64,000 nucleotides of DNA from UBA2821 sp902763335 (GTDB lineage Bacteria; Bacillota; Clostridia; Lachnospirales; Lachnospiraceae): assembly GCA_052066835.1 (NCBI GenBank), contig JBQHRJ010000002.1; one strand, 5' to 3'. The notes under the pieces were generated by a model, which ran no database searches, was not told where the DNA came from, and saw only the letters and a program-made list of their open reading frames with translations. Positions 27,684 through 35,612 of this stretch are shown piece by piece. Position 1 is the stretch's first letter. The number at the start of each line of letters is the position of its first letter. The translations under genes were made by a program, and so were the position numbers.

Positions 27684-28694
27684 ATGGCTTTATTTGAATC
27701 ATATGAAAGAAGAATTGATAAAATCAATAGTGTATTAAATGAGTACGGTATCTCTTCTATTGAAGAAGCTGAGAAGATCACTAAAGATGCCGGCTTAGAT
27801 GTATATAACCAGATTAAAGGTATCCAGCCTATCTGTTTCGAGAATGCATGCTGGGCTTACACAGTAGGTGCTGCTATCGCAATCAAGAAAAACTGTAGAA
27901 AAGCTGCTGACGCTGCTGCTGCTATCGGTGAAGGACTTCAGGCTTTCTGTATTCCTGGATCAGTTGCTGATACACGTAAGGTTGGTCTTGGACATGGTAA
28001 CCTTGGTAAAATGTTACTTGAGGAAGACACAGAGTGTTTCTGTTTCTTAGCAGGACATGAGTCTTTCGCTGCTGCTGAAGGTGCTATCGGAATCGCTGAG
28101 AAAGCTAACAAGGTTCGTAAGAAACCTTTAAGAGTTATCCTTAATGGTCTCGGAAAAGACGCTGCTCAGATCATCTCAAGAATCAACGGATTTACTTTCG
28201 TTGAGACAGAGTACGATCCATACACAAACACAGTTAAGGAAGTATTCAGAAAATCTTACTCAACAGGTTTAAGAGCAAAAGTAAACTGCTACGGTGCAAA
28301 CGATGTTTGCGAAGGTGTTGCAATCATGCACAAAGAAGGTGTAGACGTTTCTATCACAGGTAACTCTACAAACCCTACAAGATTCCAGCATCCGGTTGCA
28401 GGTACTTACAAAAAAGAATGTATCGAACAGGGCAAGAAATATTTCTCAGTTGCTTCAGGTGGTGGTACAGGACGTACACTTCATCCTGATAACATGGCTG
28501 CAGGTCCTGCTTCATACGGTATGACAGATACATTAGGACGTATGCACTCAGACGCTCAGTTTGCTGGTTCTTCATCAGTTCCTGCTCACGTAGAGATGAT
28601 GGGTCTTATCGGTGCAGGAAACAACCCAATGGTTGGTATGACTGTTGCTGTTGCCGTTTCCGTACAGGAAGCTGCTGACGCAGGTAAATTCTAA
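27684..28694 (+). CDS. GGGtGRT protein
   Basis: A 336-residue protein named for its motif, seen here as ASGGGTGRTLHPDNMA (about residues 255-270). Other features are GHGNLGKMLLEEDTECFCFLAGHES and a glycine-rich end GLIGAGNNPMVGMTVAV. The family has no established function; it pairs with the scaffold-like protein upstream, and both are soluble. AGGAGG lies eight bases before the ATG. Codon use again suggests high expression. A strong terminator follows. Confidence 0.88.
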   Translation: MALFESYERRIDKINSVLNEYGISSIEEAEKITKDAGLDVYNQIKGIQPICFENACWAYTVGAAIAIKKNCRKAADAAAAIGEGLQAFCIPGSVADTRKVGLGHGNLGKMLLEEDTECFCFLAGHESFAAAEGAIGIAEKANKVRKKPLRVILNGLGKDAAQIISRINGFTFVETEYDPYTNTVKEVFRKSYSTGLRAKVNCYGANDVCEGVAIMHKEGVDVSITGNSTNPTRFQHPVAGTYKKECIEQGKKYFSVASGGGTGRTLHPDNMAAGPASYGMTDTLGRMHSDAQFAGSSSVPAHVEMMGLIGAGNNPMVGMTVAVAVSVQEAADAGKF

Positions 28695-28719
28695 TTTAGA
28701 CTAAACAAGAAATGCTTAA

Positions 28720-28754
28720 AACACTGCAATCTCAAGGGGTTGCGGTGTTTTTTT
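28720..28754 (+). terminator. Terminator of the GGGtGRT operon
   Basis: Ten-base arms at 28720-28729 and 28740-28749 (one G-T pair) followed by a run of T. It lies 25 bases past the stop codon. Confidence 0.85.
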
Positions 28755-28809
28755 ATTGTTTTGGGATTTGTGGCAAAATCGTTTAAAAAAGCCTGATTTT
28801 TTTATCTGT

Positions 28810-28840
28810 AGCACACACACAGCACACACACAGCACACAA
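28810..28840. repeat. Short tandem repeat, 11-bp period
   Basis: The unit AGCACACACAC occurs twice in full and once in part. It lies at the left edge of the prophage remnant, between the GGGtGRT terminator and the endolysin gene. Confidence 0.8.
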
Positions 28841-28846
28841 ATCTTT

Positions 28847-28881
28847 TCACCCGGAAGTTAAATTCCCTCCGGGTGATTTTT
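28847..28881 (+). terminator. Hairpin at the left edge of the prophage remnant
   Basis: Nine-base arms TCACCCGGA (28847-28855) and TCCGGGTGA (28868-28876) followed on the plus strand by TTTTT. It abuts the end of the convergent endolysin gene at 28888 and could stop readthrough from the GGGtGRT operon. Confidence 0.7.
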
Positions 28882-28887
28882 GCACTA

Positions 28888-29817
28888 TTATATCTTTTTA
28901 AAAAATTTCAGCCTCACCCACCCAGCATAGTTACTTATATACCCTCTATTATCATCAGAGATAAAGCAGATAGGCTGTTTACTGCCTTTTAAGAGATTTG
29001 CAACAACCTGTGAATTAGATTTCCCTGCCCTCACATAACAATGAGAGTGATTTAACTGATAATTCACTGTGTTTAAAGGTTTGCAGTCCCTAAGGCATAT
29101 CCATCCTGCTCCGTTACCTATGTAGCCCCAACCATTGGCGGTAATTTTGGTAATACCCTGTTTGCTACCTACAGGCAGTTTTGTCACTGTATCCGCAAGA
29201 CTATTTGGTGCGACTCTTACAGTTGTCTCTACTTTAGTTTCAAAAGCAAACATTTTGTTGGATTCACCAACTACAACATAGCTATCTGAATTATGAGGAT
29301 TTACTACAGGTTGAACCAGTGTAACTAAACTATCCTTGAATTTCTTCCAAATACTTCCGTCTCTTCCGGACACTCCCCATCCTACCCAACCGGGACAAGA
29401 TTTTGAACACACATCCCAATGTCTATATACATTTGATGCGGGTATTCCGTACTTAGCCATTAACGCCTTAGTGAGCTCTACTGTATTATCAAACGTAGCA
29501 TCTGCTATTTTACCGCCATCCGAACACATTTCTATGCTGATGGAATTTCCGTTGGTAACCACACCAAACAGATTATTTGAGCCGTAATTGCGTCCTACAG
29601 CCCATGATATATCTTTGTCCTCTACAACCTGATATACAGTCGTTTTATCAACAAAATAATGGGCAGATGCACCACGATTAACCGTCCTAAAGTAATTTGC
29701 ATTTGCCTTAGCCGTGTCGGTAGCATTTCCTGTGTAATGGATTACTATGTATTTAATCGCACGTCCGGATGTTGGCGTGCGATTTACTAACGATAAATCT
29801 CTAATTAACTGATACAT
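28888..29817 (-). CDS. Phage endolysin, N-acetylmuramoyl-L-alanine amidase
   Basis: A 309-residue protein. Residues 1-150 form an Amidase_2/PGRP domain with zinc ligands in YIVIHYTGNA, ASAHYFVD and HWDVCSKSCPG. Residues 175-309 contain two SH3-like wall-binding repeats (ETTVRVAPNSLADTVTKLPVGSKQ and HCYVRAGKSNSQVVANLLKGSKQ). It cuts the amide between MurNAc and L-Ala to lyse the host. The ATG at 29817 has GGAG eight bases upstream; a start at 29916 does not. No holin is next to it. Confidence 0.9.
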   Translation of the reverse strand: MYQLIRDLSLVNRTPTSGRAIKYIVIHYTGNATDTAKANANYFRTVNRGASAHYFVDKTTVYQVVEDKDISWAVGRNYGSNNLFGVVTNGNSISIEMCSDGGKIADATFDNTVELTKALMAKYGIPASNVYRHWDVCSKSCPGWVGWGVSGRDGSIWKKFKDSLVTLVQPVVNPHNSDSYVVVGESNKMFAFETKVETTVRVAPNSLADTVTKLPVGSKQGITKITANGWGYIGNGAGWICLRDCKPLNTVNYQLNHSHCYVRAGKSNSQVVANLLKGSKQPICFISDDNRGYISNYAGWVRLKFFKKI

Positions 29818-30020
29818 GATATCATCTCCTTGTATAATAATGATGTAGTCAATTAAGACTACTTGGTTAATAAACTTCCATATACCTGATAACAGAAGAA
29901 GGTGTTCTTCCTTCATCAGATGTTATCTTAAATAATTATCATGTCTGACGGTTCCTGATAGACACCAGATAAAACATAAGGTATGATCTCTTAGGATAGG
30001 ACAAAGAATGTTCACCTGTT
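29818..30020. other. Non-coding flank between endolysin and IS1111-type element
   Basis: No ORF or recognisable signal. It is either the residual phage sequence upstream of the endolysin or flank of the truncated second IS. A stretch at 29967-29981 (CCAGATAAAACATAA) recurs inverted with one mismatch near 31726-31740 on the other side of the element; its meaning is unclear. Confidence 0.4.
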
Positions 30021-30084
30021 ATGAAGTGACCTCTTGTCAAGAGTAAATTTCAAGAAATCACCACATTTCCTTTCCTTAAATTTT

Positions 30085-30430
30085 AACACTGGGTACAGAG
30101 GCAGAGCCTCAGATCTAACAGTCCCCGGCCTTGGCCACTCTGTTATACGTGGATTGGTTACCTACAGGTCAATGGTCCGCCGTGAATCTTGCCGTCTCCT
30201 AGCGTGAATCAAAATATATAAATATAATGTCAACAGAGGTGAGTCGCAAATAATTCGAACCTAAGAATGCTCCAAGACCCTGACTCTGTATCCAGTGTTA
30301 TTAGTTGTTTTTGCAGATGAAATCTGACAAATGCAGTTTCTTCTGCTTGATTACCCTTAAGAATATTCAGATGATTCTGTCAAGGACTTGTCGCCAATGG
30401 CGATGCGAAGCATCCTTGACTGAAACAGAT
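30085..30430 (-). ncRNA. Candidate bridge/seek RNA region of the IS1111-type element
   Basis: Downstream of the transposase stop the sequence is non-coding but structured. 30361-30433 folds into a long hairpin: outer AATATTC arms, a GTCAAGGA/TCCTTGAC stem (30379-30386 and 30413-30420) and an inner TCGCC/GGCGA stem. Further on, about 30085-30105 is complementary to about 30279-30302 (AACACTGGgTACAGAG against its near-match). IS1111 elements encode an RNA in this position that pairs with target and donor DNA. Extent and ends of the RNA are inferred. Confidence 0.5.
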
Positions 30431-30440
30431 GAATATTATA

Positions 30441-31556
30441 CTAACTTACATGTTCCGTCATCATACCCCAGATAAAACATGCTAATTCTCTTGCTATTGC
30501 TGTTGTTGCCACATTTCGATTAACTCCTTTGTTTAGAGTCATTTTGTAAAACCTTCGTCTAAGCCTTTCATTTGCTTTATCTGCATATGCAATTACTTCT
30601 GGGGGATTTCCTTTCTGTCTTTGCTTCAATGCCACTGATTTGTGTCCTACATTTCCCCTTGTATAACTCTGGGCTGCTTCAACTAAAAGTCTTCGCAAGT
30701 GACTATTTCCTGCCTTTGTTATGCTATAGCGATTAACTCTCGTATCACTGGAATCTTCACTTGGTACAAGACCTAAAAAAGAAGCAAATTTCGGTGCTTT
30801 TTCAAATCTTTCAAAATCACCAACTTCGACAATCATTGAAAGGGCTGTATGTGTCTTAATCCCAAGAAGACAGCCCATATGTTTTACTTTTTCTTCGTAC
30901 CTTTTTGCTGATGCAAGTTCTTCTATTCTTTCATCAAATCTGTTGATTTTTTCTGTTAAGTATTCATATGTTAGAAGATACTCGTCTAAGGTTTCTCGTT
31001 GTAAAGCTGACAATTCTAAGTTTTTTAACCATTTCAGATGTGCAATAGTCCAATAAGTTTTTCCACCTTCAAAGTGCTTTCCCTGTCTTAAAACAAATGC
31101 AAGAATCTGTTGTTTAACCTTTTTAAGATATAGTTTCTGGTCATCACGCATTCTAATGTATTCCTTAACATCATTGTCATCATTATCTGGAACATATACT
31201 TCACTATAAGTATGAAATGCCAGACATCTGGCTATATTTGCAGCATCTCTTTTATCTGTCTTTATATGATGTGTATTAGTTACTGCCATTGTACTTGGCG
31301 CCAGTATTTTGCAATCTACAGCATGTTCTTTTAGTTGATGATACAAGGAATATCCAAGACATCCTGCCTCATATCCGCAAACAAATGTAACTTCACCATC
31401 ATATCTGGAACGAACCTGCTCCATGTACTTAAGAACAAGCTTGTAATCTGATGGTATTGTCTGCTTATACTCAACCTTATCTGTCTCATAACTGTAACAA
31501 CAAAGTGTGTACTGTTCCTTATGGACATCCATCCCAACATAAACTATACTATTCAT
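30441..31556 (-). CDS. IS110-family transposase (DEDD), IS1111 group
   Basis: A 371-residue recombinase. The N-terminal RuvC-like domain has YVGMDVHKEQYTL (Asp9), the glutamate in CGYEAGCLGYSL and KTDKRDAANIARCL for the DEDD set. The C-terminal Transposase_20 domain has MGCLLGIKTHTALSMIVEVGDFERF and SSDTRVNRYSITKAGNSHLRRLLVEAA, with the catalytic serine expected near the latter. The reading frame is intact, so the element may be active. GGAGG lies four to eight bases before the ATG. Confidence 0.93.
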   Translation of the reverse strand: MNSIVYVGMDVHKEQYTLCCYSYETDKVEYKQTIPSDYKLVLKYMEQVRSRYDGEVTFVCGYEAGCLGYSLYHQLKEHAVDCKILAPSTMAVTNTHHIKTDKRDAANIARCLAFHTYSEVYVPDNDDNDVKEYIRMRDDQKLYLKKVKQQILAFVLRQGKHFEGGKTYWTIAHLKWLKNLELSALQRETLDEYLLTYEYLTEKINRFDERIEELASAKRYEEKVKHMGCLLGIKTHTALSMIVEVGDFERFEKAPKFASFLGLVPSEDSSDTRVNRYSITKAGNSHLRRLLVEAAQSYTRGNVGHKSVALKQRQKGNPPEVIAYADKANERLRRRFYKMTLNKGVNRNVATTAIARELACFIWGMMTEHVS

Positions 31557-31836
31557 ATGTGACCTCCTATTGTATGCGGTAATTCCTGTTACCTTATTAT
31601 TCGTTCAAATAATATTTTACAGGTAAATCCACGAAACTACAATTGTGAGGTCACTTCATATTGTCTCCTTGGGATGCTGATTTTTCAGCAGATACCTATA
31701 ATTTGGTCAATTAGTCCATTCGACAGGGTTTTATGTTTTAGCTGGTTGGGAGCCTGAAGGCAATACCCGAATAACACGCAAGGTTGTGTACCTGCCAGAT
31801 TGGAAATGGATTCCTATCAGAAAGGAGCTTTTGCTC

Positions 31837-32326
31837 ATGTCAAACAATGTTATTTTTAATCTTGATGAATTATTCATCTCTGTTGGCATTGATGTTGGTG
31901 CTGACTTCTCCTGGATGTCTATTGCACTTCCAAATCAACAACTCGTAGGAAAGCCCTATAAAATCCTACATAACAGTATGAGTTCCCTTACAACCGCTGT
32001 TTCTAAAATAAAAGAAGCAGAAGAGTTGTATTCTTTGGAAAGTCGCATTTTCCTCGAATCTACGGGAATTTATCATTACCCACTCTTCTGCTATCTTCGT
32101 GATAAGGGTTTTAACTGCTCGGTTATAAATCCTATCATCACTAAGAATAGCACAAACATAAATATTAGAAAAGTACATAATGATCGTTTTGATTCAAAAA
32201 AGGCTGCTTTAGTTGGTTTGAAACCTGATTTAAAGGTTTCTCTTATGCCATCTGACCTTGCTTTAAACTGCAGAAATCTTTGTCGTGAATACTATGACTT
32301 AATGGATAATCGCAGTGCTTATGTGA
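31837..32326 (+). pseudogene. Truncated transposase of a second IS110-type element
   Basis: The ATG at 31837 (AGGAG nine bases upstream) opens a frame with VGIDVGADFSWMSIAL and SRIFLESTGIYHYPLFCYLRDKGF, the first half of a DEDD transposase distinct from the neighbour at 30441. It breaks off after SAYVN near 32326, where the antisense frame of the phage scaffold gene begins. The C-terminal domain is absent. The 170 bases before it (31660-31830) hold small hairpins, for example GCTGATTTTTCAGC, and may be its RNA-encoding end. Confidence 0.8.
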
Positions 32327-32970
32327 ATTATTATTGTTATTGCCGCCCTGCTGCTGACCCGCACCTATCTGAAAACCTGTATTGTTTTCCTTTGCCGGCT
32401 TAAGTGCAGGTACATCTTTAAGAACCTGCTCAAGTGCAGTCTTGACATTGTCTTCTGATATCTTTCCGTCGTTATCCTTAATCTTGCTGAAATCAGCCAT
32501 TTTAAGAACGTACGGAAGTGTTTTAGCATCAATGCCGAGCGTCATAGCTACCTTTGTAGCTGTAAGCTCTATCTGTGCCTGTTCAGCAGCCTTCTGTGCT
32601 GCTGCTACTTCATTCTGGAGATTAGCATTGGCATTCTGTCGTTCACTTGCCTGCTGCTGTTTATTCTGCTTGAATGTAGCAATCGCCTGACTTATCTCAT
32701 CTTCTGATAAGCCCTGCTGCTGAAAATAGCTCTTAAGTACTGCATTCTCTTTCTTGGCAGTTGCATTATCAAGCATCGACTGTATTTTGTCATAATCAAT
32801 GCCGGCTGACTGCTGTCCGCCCTGCTGACCTGAATTCTGCTGTTGTCCTGCATTCTGCTGATTTTGCTTCGCCTGATTATGATTAGTGTTATTATTTCCC
32901 TCTCCGGCATTCTGGCTGACGTTACCATCTCCGCCCTCTGCGAATAACTGAAGATTAATATTTTTTTCAT
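32327..32970 (-). pseudogene. Phage scaffold (GP20-like) protein, frameshifted start and truncated end
   Basis: The frame reads NINLQLFAEGGDG, then a Gln/Asn-rich linker, a coiled-coil-like region (about residues 60-140) and LTATKVAMTLGIDAKTLPYVLKMADFS, a normal scaffold protein layout. The ATG at 32970, preceded by AAGGAG, is out of frame: seven A follow it, and eight would give MKKNINLQLF. At the other end the frame leaves phage sequence after a run of Asn codons and enters the truncated IS. The capsid gene that should follow is missing. Confidence 0.7.
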
Positions 32971-33040
32971 GTTTTTCTCCTTTCCGTTTACCGCCCGTCG
33001 GCATTTTCCTAAAGTTTAGCGCCATTAAGTTTTGGGCATA

Positions 33041-33068
33041 TAAAAAGACCATGATAAAAACATGGTCT
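33041..33068 (-). terminator. Terminator after the DUF2829 gene
   Basis: Eight-base arms AGACCATG (33046-33053) and CATGGTCT (33061-33068) with a T-run on the minus strand, 40 bases past the stop at 33109. Confidence 0.75.
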
Positions 33069-33108
33069 GATTATCTGTGTTATTTTGTTGTACCGGTGCA
33101 ACTTCGGA

Positions 33109-33552
33109 CTATTCTACCATAATCCAATCTTCTGCAAGCATATCTGTCTGTGATGCAAGCCAAGGCACAAGTGTATCATCTACAGTCTTCATGATGATAA
33201 ACTCCTGCATATCATTTATATCTTTTCCTGTAAATCTGCTATATATCTGACATCCTATTTTGGGTGATTTAAAAAGATACATGCCTTTGCCGTTCCAACC
33301 TCTTCTTGCTACTTTCTTACCTTTTTTCAGAGCTTCAATAGCAATTCCAAATGTCATATTATCGCATTCTCTATACGCTTCATCAAACCGTTTCTTAGGA
33401 CACCAACTCTCATATCCATCAGGATATCTTATATGATAACCCTCGTCTGCCGGATTCTCGTCCTTTGGTATCTGCCATCCTCTGTAAGTGTTGTACTCAC
33501 CTCTGTTCATCGGCTCTGCTTCCACTATCTTTGTTCCTATGAATTTCTTCAT
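33109..33552 (-). CDS. Phage protein with DUF2829 (Tad2-like) domain
   Basis: A 147-residue protein in two parts. Residues 1-65 are a common phage N-terminal module (RGEYNTYRGWQIPKDENPADEGY, then GYESWCPKKRFDEAYR). Residues 66-146 are DUF2829: MTFGIAIEALKKGKKVARRG, WNGKGMYLFKSP, MKTVDDTLVPWLASQTDMLAEDW. Tad2, the anti-Thoeris protein of some Bacillus phages, belongs to DUF2829 and works by sequestering the cyclic nucleotide signal. The fused N-terminal part is not in the minimal Tad2 as I recall it, so anti-defence activity is inference. It is flanked by terminators on both sides, as an independent unit in the phage head region. Confidence 0.82.
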   Translation of the reverse strand: MKKFIGTKIVEAEPMNRGEYNTYRGWQIPKDENPADEGYHIRYPDGYESWCPKKRFDEAYRECDNMTFGIAIEALKKGKKVARRGWNGKGMYLFKSPKIGCQIYSRFTGKDINDMQEFIIMKTVDDTLVPWLASQTDMLAEDWIMVE

Positions 33553-33584
33553 CTCTAATTCCTCTCTTTCCTAAAATTAGGTAT

Positions 33585-33613
33585 AAAAATACCACCAATC
33601 TTGCGACTGGTGG
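33585..33613 (-). terminator. Terminator between the 45-residue ORF and the DUF2829 gene
   Basis: CCACCA (33592-33597) and TGGTGG (33608-33613) with TATTTTT following on the minus strand, about 13 bases past the small ORF. Confidence 0.65.
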
Positions 33614-33625
33614 CTACAAAACTGA

Positions 33626-33763
33626 TTATTTTATTTCTGGCCAATCCGTAAGTTTATCACTTTCTTCTTTAAGCCTTTCTTCCTCTTTTTCAAAATCTTC
33701 TATTGTCCAATCCGAATGATGTATCACAACATCCAAATAACATCTTATTCTATTTCCTGCCAT
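33626..33763 (-). CDS. 45-residue acidic protein overlapping the MuF-JAMM gene
   Basis: The frame MAGNRIRCYLDVVIHHSDWT continues to WPEIK and stop. It has a hydrophobic first third and a highly charged acidic helix (EDFEKEEERLKEE). The ATG lies inside the last codons of the MuF gene (19-base overlap), with AGGAG eleven bases upstream, and a terminator follows at once. Overlap with a gene that has a toxin-like C-terminal domain makes it a candidate immunity protein; nothing in the sequence proves this. Confidence 0.55.
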   Translation of the reverse strand: MAGNRIRCYLDVVIHHSDWTIEDFEKEEERLKEESDKLTDWPEIK

Positions 33764-35385
33764 GATATACCATACTCCTTTCTAAACTCATTAAGTGCTT
33801 TTTCGTAAGCTTCTTTAGTATTTAAATTATATTCTTTTGAACAATATTTGTCAATCCTGTTATCTAACAAATAAGGTAAAAATGGTTTATCTCCTACGGA
33901 ATATTTATATATTCTTCCATCATGTGTTACTACTATTCCATATTGATATCCTCTTGCCCCAGCAGCAACAAAATCACTTCCATTAGGTAATAAATTTGTT
34001 GGATGATTATGTATTCCTATTATATCATTTTTGTGATTATTTATTATAGACATTTGCTTCTTATTTAGTTCAACACCTATTGCATCAGGCTTTCCCCTTA
34101 CATTCAGCAACACCTGTCTATTAGAAACACTTATCACGCATAATCCCTCAGTATCACTACTGTTATTACTTCTCAATATATCCATTGATTTACTATATAT
34201 TACATTATTTAATTCCATATCTTTGCTTATCTTCATATATTTATCCACATAATCTTTTGAATTAATATAGTCTAGGTCAATTTCATTCGTCCCTATTCTC
34301 TGAGAATTATTATCTATATATCCCCTCTCATATTCTTTTGAAACATTCTCCCACTGCTCCTTTCTCACTGCATACATCTTCTGATTATCTGCATCCAGCG
34401 AATAAAGTGCCAGTCTCCCAAACCTTTCCGCCTGTCTATGCGCAAATGTTTTCTTCTGCTCTGCCTCGTAGTCTTTTCTTACCTGCTCTTTTTCTTCATC
34501 TGTGTAAGCAGCTCCTTTACTGCTGATACCAGGGAAATATGTAGTGTGGCTGTCTTTACATCTTGGATGATACAAACCTTTTTCTATAGCCGTGCTCATA
34601 AGCATGTATGGACCATCAGACTGCTTGCCGCCACTCAATACATCATCTATCAGCACTTTGCCCACAAACGGCAGACATTTCGGGCATGAATTTCCACGTT
34701 TATTCATTATCACTGTGGATATCCCCCATTTCTGCCTCATCTGTCCCTCTCCTTGAAGATATGCTCTCTTACTTGCTGTGCGTATTGCCATATCCGCATA
34801 GTCTGATAACGTGTGTCTTGCACCGTTGGCATACTCTATACAATTATATCCGGCATTTACAAAATCCTTGGTTGCCATATCTACCGCTTTTTCATATGTA
34901 CCTGCTCCTGTATTTGCATATACCTGAGCATTAAATATAACCTTGCGGTATCTGTCATTTGCCATTCGGAGTATTGCCGTCTCTGCCCTTTTCATATCGT
35001 TAGTGGTTGCTTCTATCAGTGCGTTCAGTTTCCTTTCGTTCACCCTGAAGAACTCTGCCGTGGCACCCTTTGATGCTTTTCTTGCTTTGAAACCTCTTTT
35101 AATAGCAGAAAGAATGGCTGCTTCCTGTTTCATTTCTCCAGCAGCCTTTGCCATTCTTAACATGTCATCTATTCCGGAATTAATTTTCTTAAATTTATCT
35201 GAAAACTTTTTCTTGTTATTAACTCTGTAGCGCTCAAGTTCCTTAAGCTGTTCAATCTGCCATGCAGACCATCTGTAGCCTTCATTTATCTCTTCCGCTT
35301 TATGTCTTTCAAAGTTTCTTATCATGCTTGCCATTAGTTCATTTTCAATCGCCTTGAATGCTTCTCCGATATCGTAATCAGCCAT
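33745..35385 (-). CDS. MuF-type phage minor head protein with C-terminal JAMM-like domain
   Basis: A 546-residue protein. Residues 1-300 are the phage minor capsid/head morphogenesis module, ending in the metal-binding pattern GNSCPKCLPF (Cys234, Cys237) and YHPRCKDSH (His273, Cys276, His280). Residues 300-380 are a linker. Residues 385-500 form a JAB/MPN-like domain: a candidate Glu439 (IGVEL), HNHP (His459, His461) and Asp471 in LLPNGSDF, close to the E...HxHP...SxxD zinc motif with the serine replaced by Asn. MuF proteins carrying C-terminal enzymatic or toxin domains are known from polymorphic toxin surveys. The substrate here is unknown: peptidase, deubiquitinase-like or nuclease-associated are all possible. 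Confidence 0.75.
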   Translation of the reverse strand: MADYDIGEAFKAIENELMASMIRNFERHKAEEINEGYRWSAWQIEQLKELERYRVNNKKKFSDKFKKINSGIDDMLRMAKAAGEMKQEAAILSAIKRGFKARKASKGATAEFFRVNERKLNALIEATTNDMKRAETAILRMANDRYRKVIFNAQVYANTGAGTYEKAVDMATKDFVNAGYNCIEYANGARHTLSDYADMAIRTASKRAYLQGEGQMRQKWGISTVIMNKRGNSCPKCLPFVGKVLIDDVLSGGKQSDGPYMLMSTAIEKGLYHPRCKDSHTTYFPGISSKGAAYTDEEKEQVRKDYEAEQKKTFAHRQAERFGRLALYSLDADNQKMYAVRKEQWENVSKEYERGYIDNNSQRIGTNEIDLDYINSKDYVDKYMKISKDMELNNVIYSKSMDILRSNNSSDTEGLCVISVSNRQVLLNVRGKPDAIGVELNKKQMSIINNHKNDIIGIHNHPTNLLPNGSDFVAAGARGYQYGIVVTHDGRIYKYSVGDKPFLPYLLDNRIDKYCSKEYNLNTKEAYEKALNEFRKEYGISWQEIE

Positions 35386-35387
35386 AT

Positions 35388-35612
35388 CTATCCCTCATTT
35401 GAATACACTTTATATCCTTGTGACTTATATCCTCTTTTTAGCTTTTTCAACTGTGTTACACTTTTACATTTAGTATTACACAGTTCAGCATAATCCTTTT
35501 TTTCTACGGCATATATACCAAAAGGGACCTGCTCGGATGCTATTCCAAGAAGTCCCTCATATTCTTTCCTACTCATTCCAAATGTTCTGTTTGCTACTTT
35601 AACTTTCAACAT
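35388..35612 (-). CDS. Small phage structural-region protein
   Basis: A 74-residue basic protein (MLKVKVANRTFGMSRKEYEGLLG). It lies between the portal fragment, which it overlaps by 14 bases, and the MuF gene, two bases away. This tight packing is typical of phage head operons. Function unknown. Start at 35612 is chosen for the preceding AGGTGG; GTG at 35618 is possible. Confidence 0.65.
   Translation of the reverse strand: MLKVKVANRTFGMSRKEYEGLLGIASEQVPFGIYAVEKKDYAELCNTKCKSVTQLKKLKRGYKSQGYKVYSNEG

Larger units (their letters stand above)
30021..31659 (-). mobile_element. IS110-family insertion sequence, IS1111 group
   Basis: A 13-bp perfect inverted repeat, ATGAAGTGACCTC at 30021-30033 and its complement at 31647-31659, brackets a DEDD transposase gene. 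Sub-terminal inverted repeats of this size are a mark of the IS1111 group within IS110. About 400 non-coding bases follow the transposase, where the guide RNA of this group is encoded, and only about 90 precede it. Exact ends lie a few bases outside the repeats and no target duplication is expected. Confidence 0.8.

Noticed and set aside
28810..28840. CRISPR-like repeat
   Set aside because: The 11-bp units are contiguous with no spacers; it is a simple tandem repeat.
29967..31740. CCAG(A/C)TAAAACATAA inverted pair as ends of a composite element
   Set aside because: Only about 15 bases match with one mismatch, and no gene pattern supports a larger unit.
32692..32970. Separate 92-residue protein starting at the scaffold ATG
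   Set aside because: It is the out-of-frame product of the poly-A contraction; its sequence after residue 10 resembles nothing and overlays the real scaffold frame.
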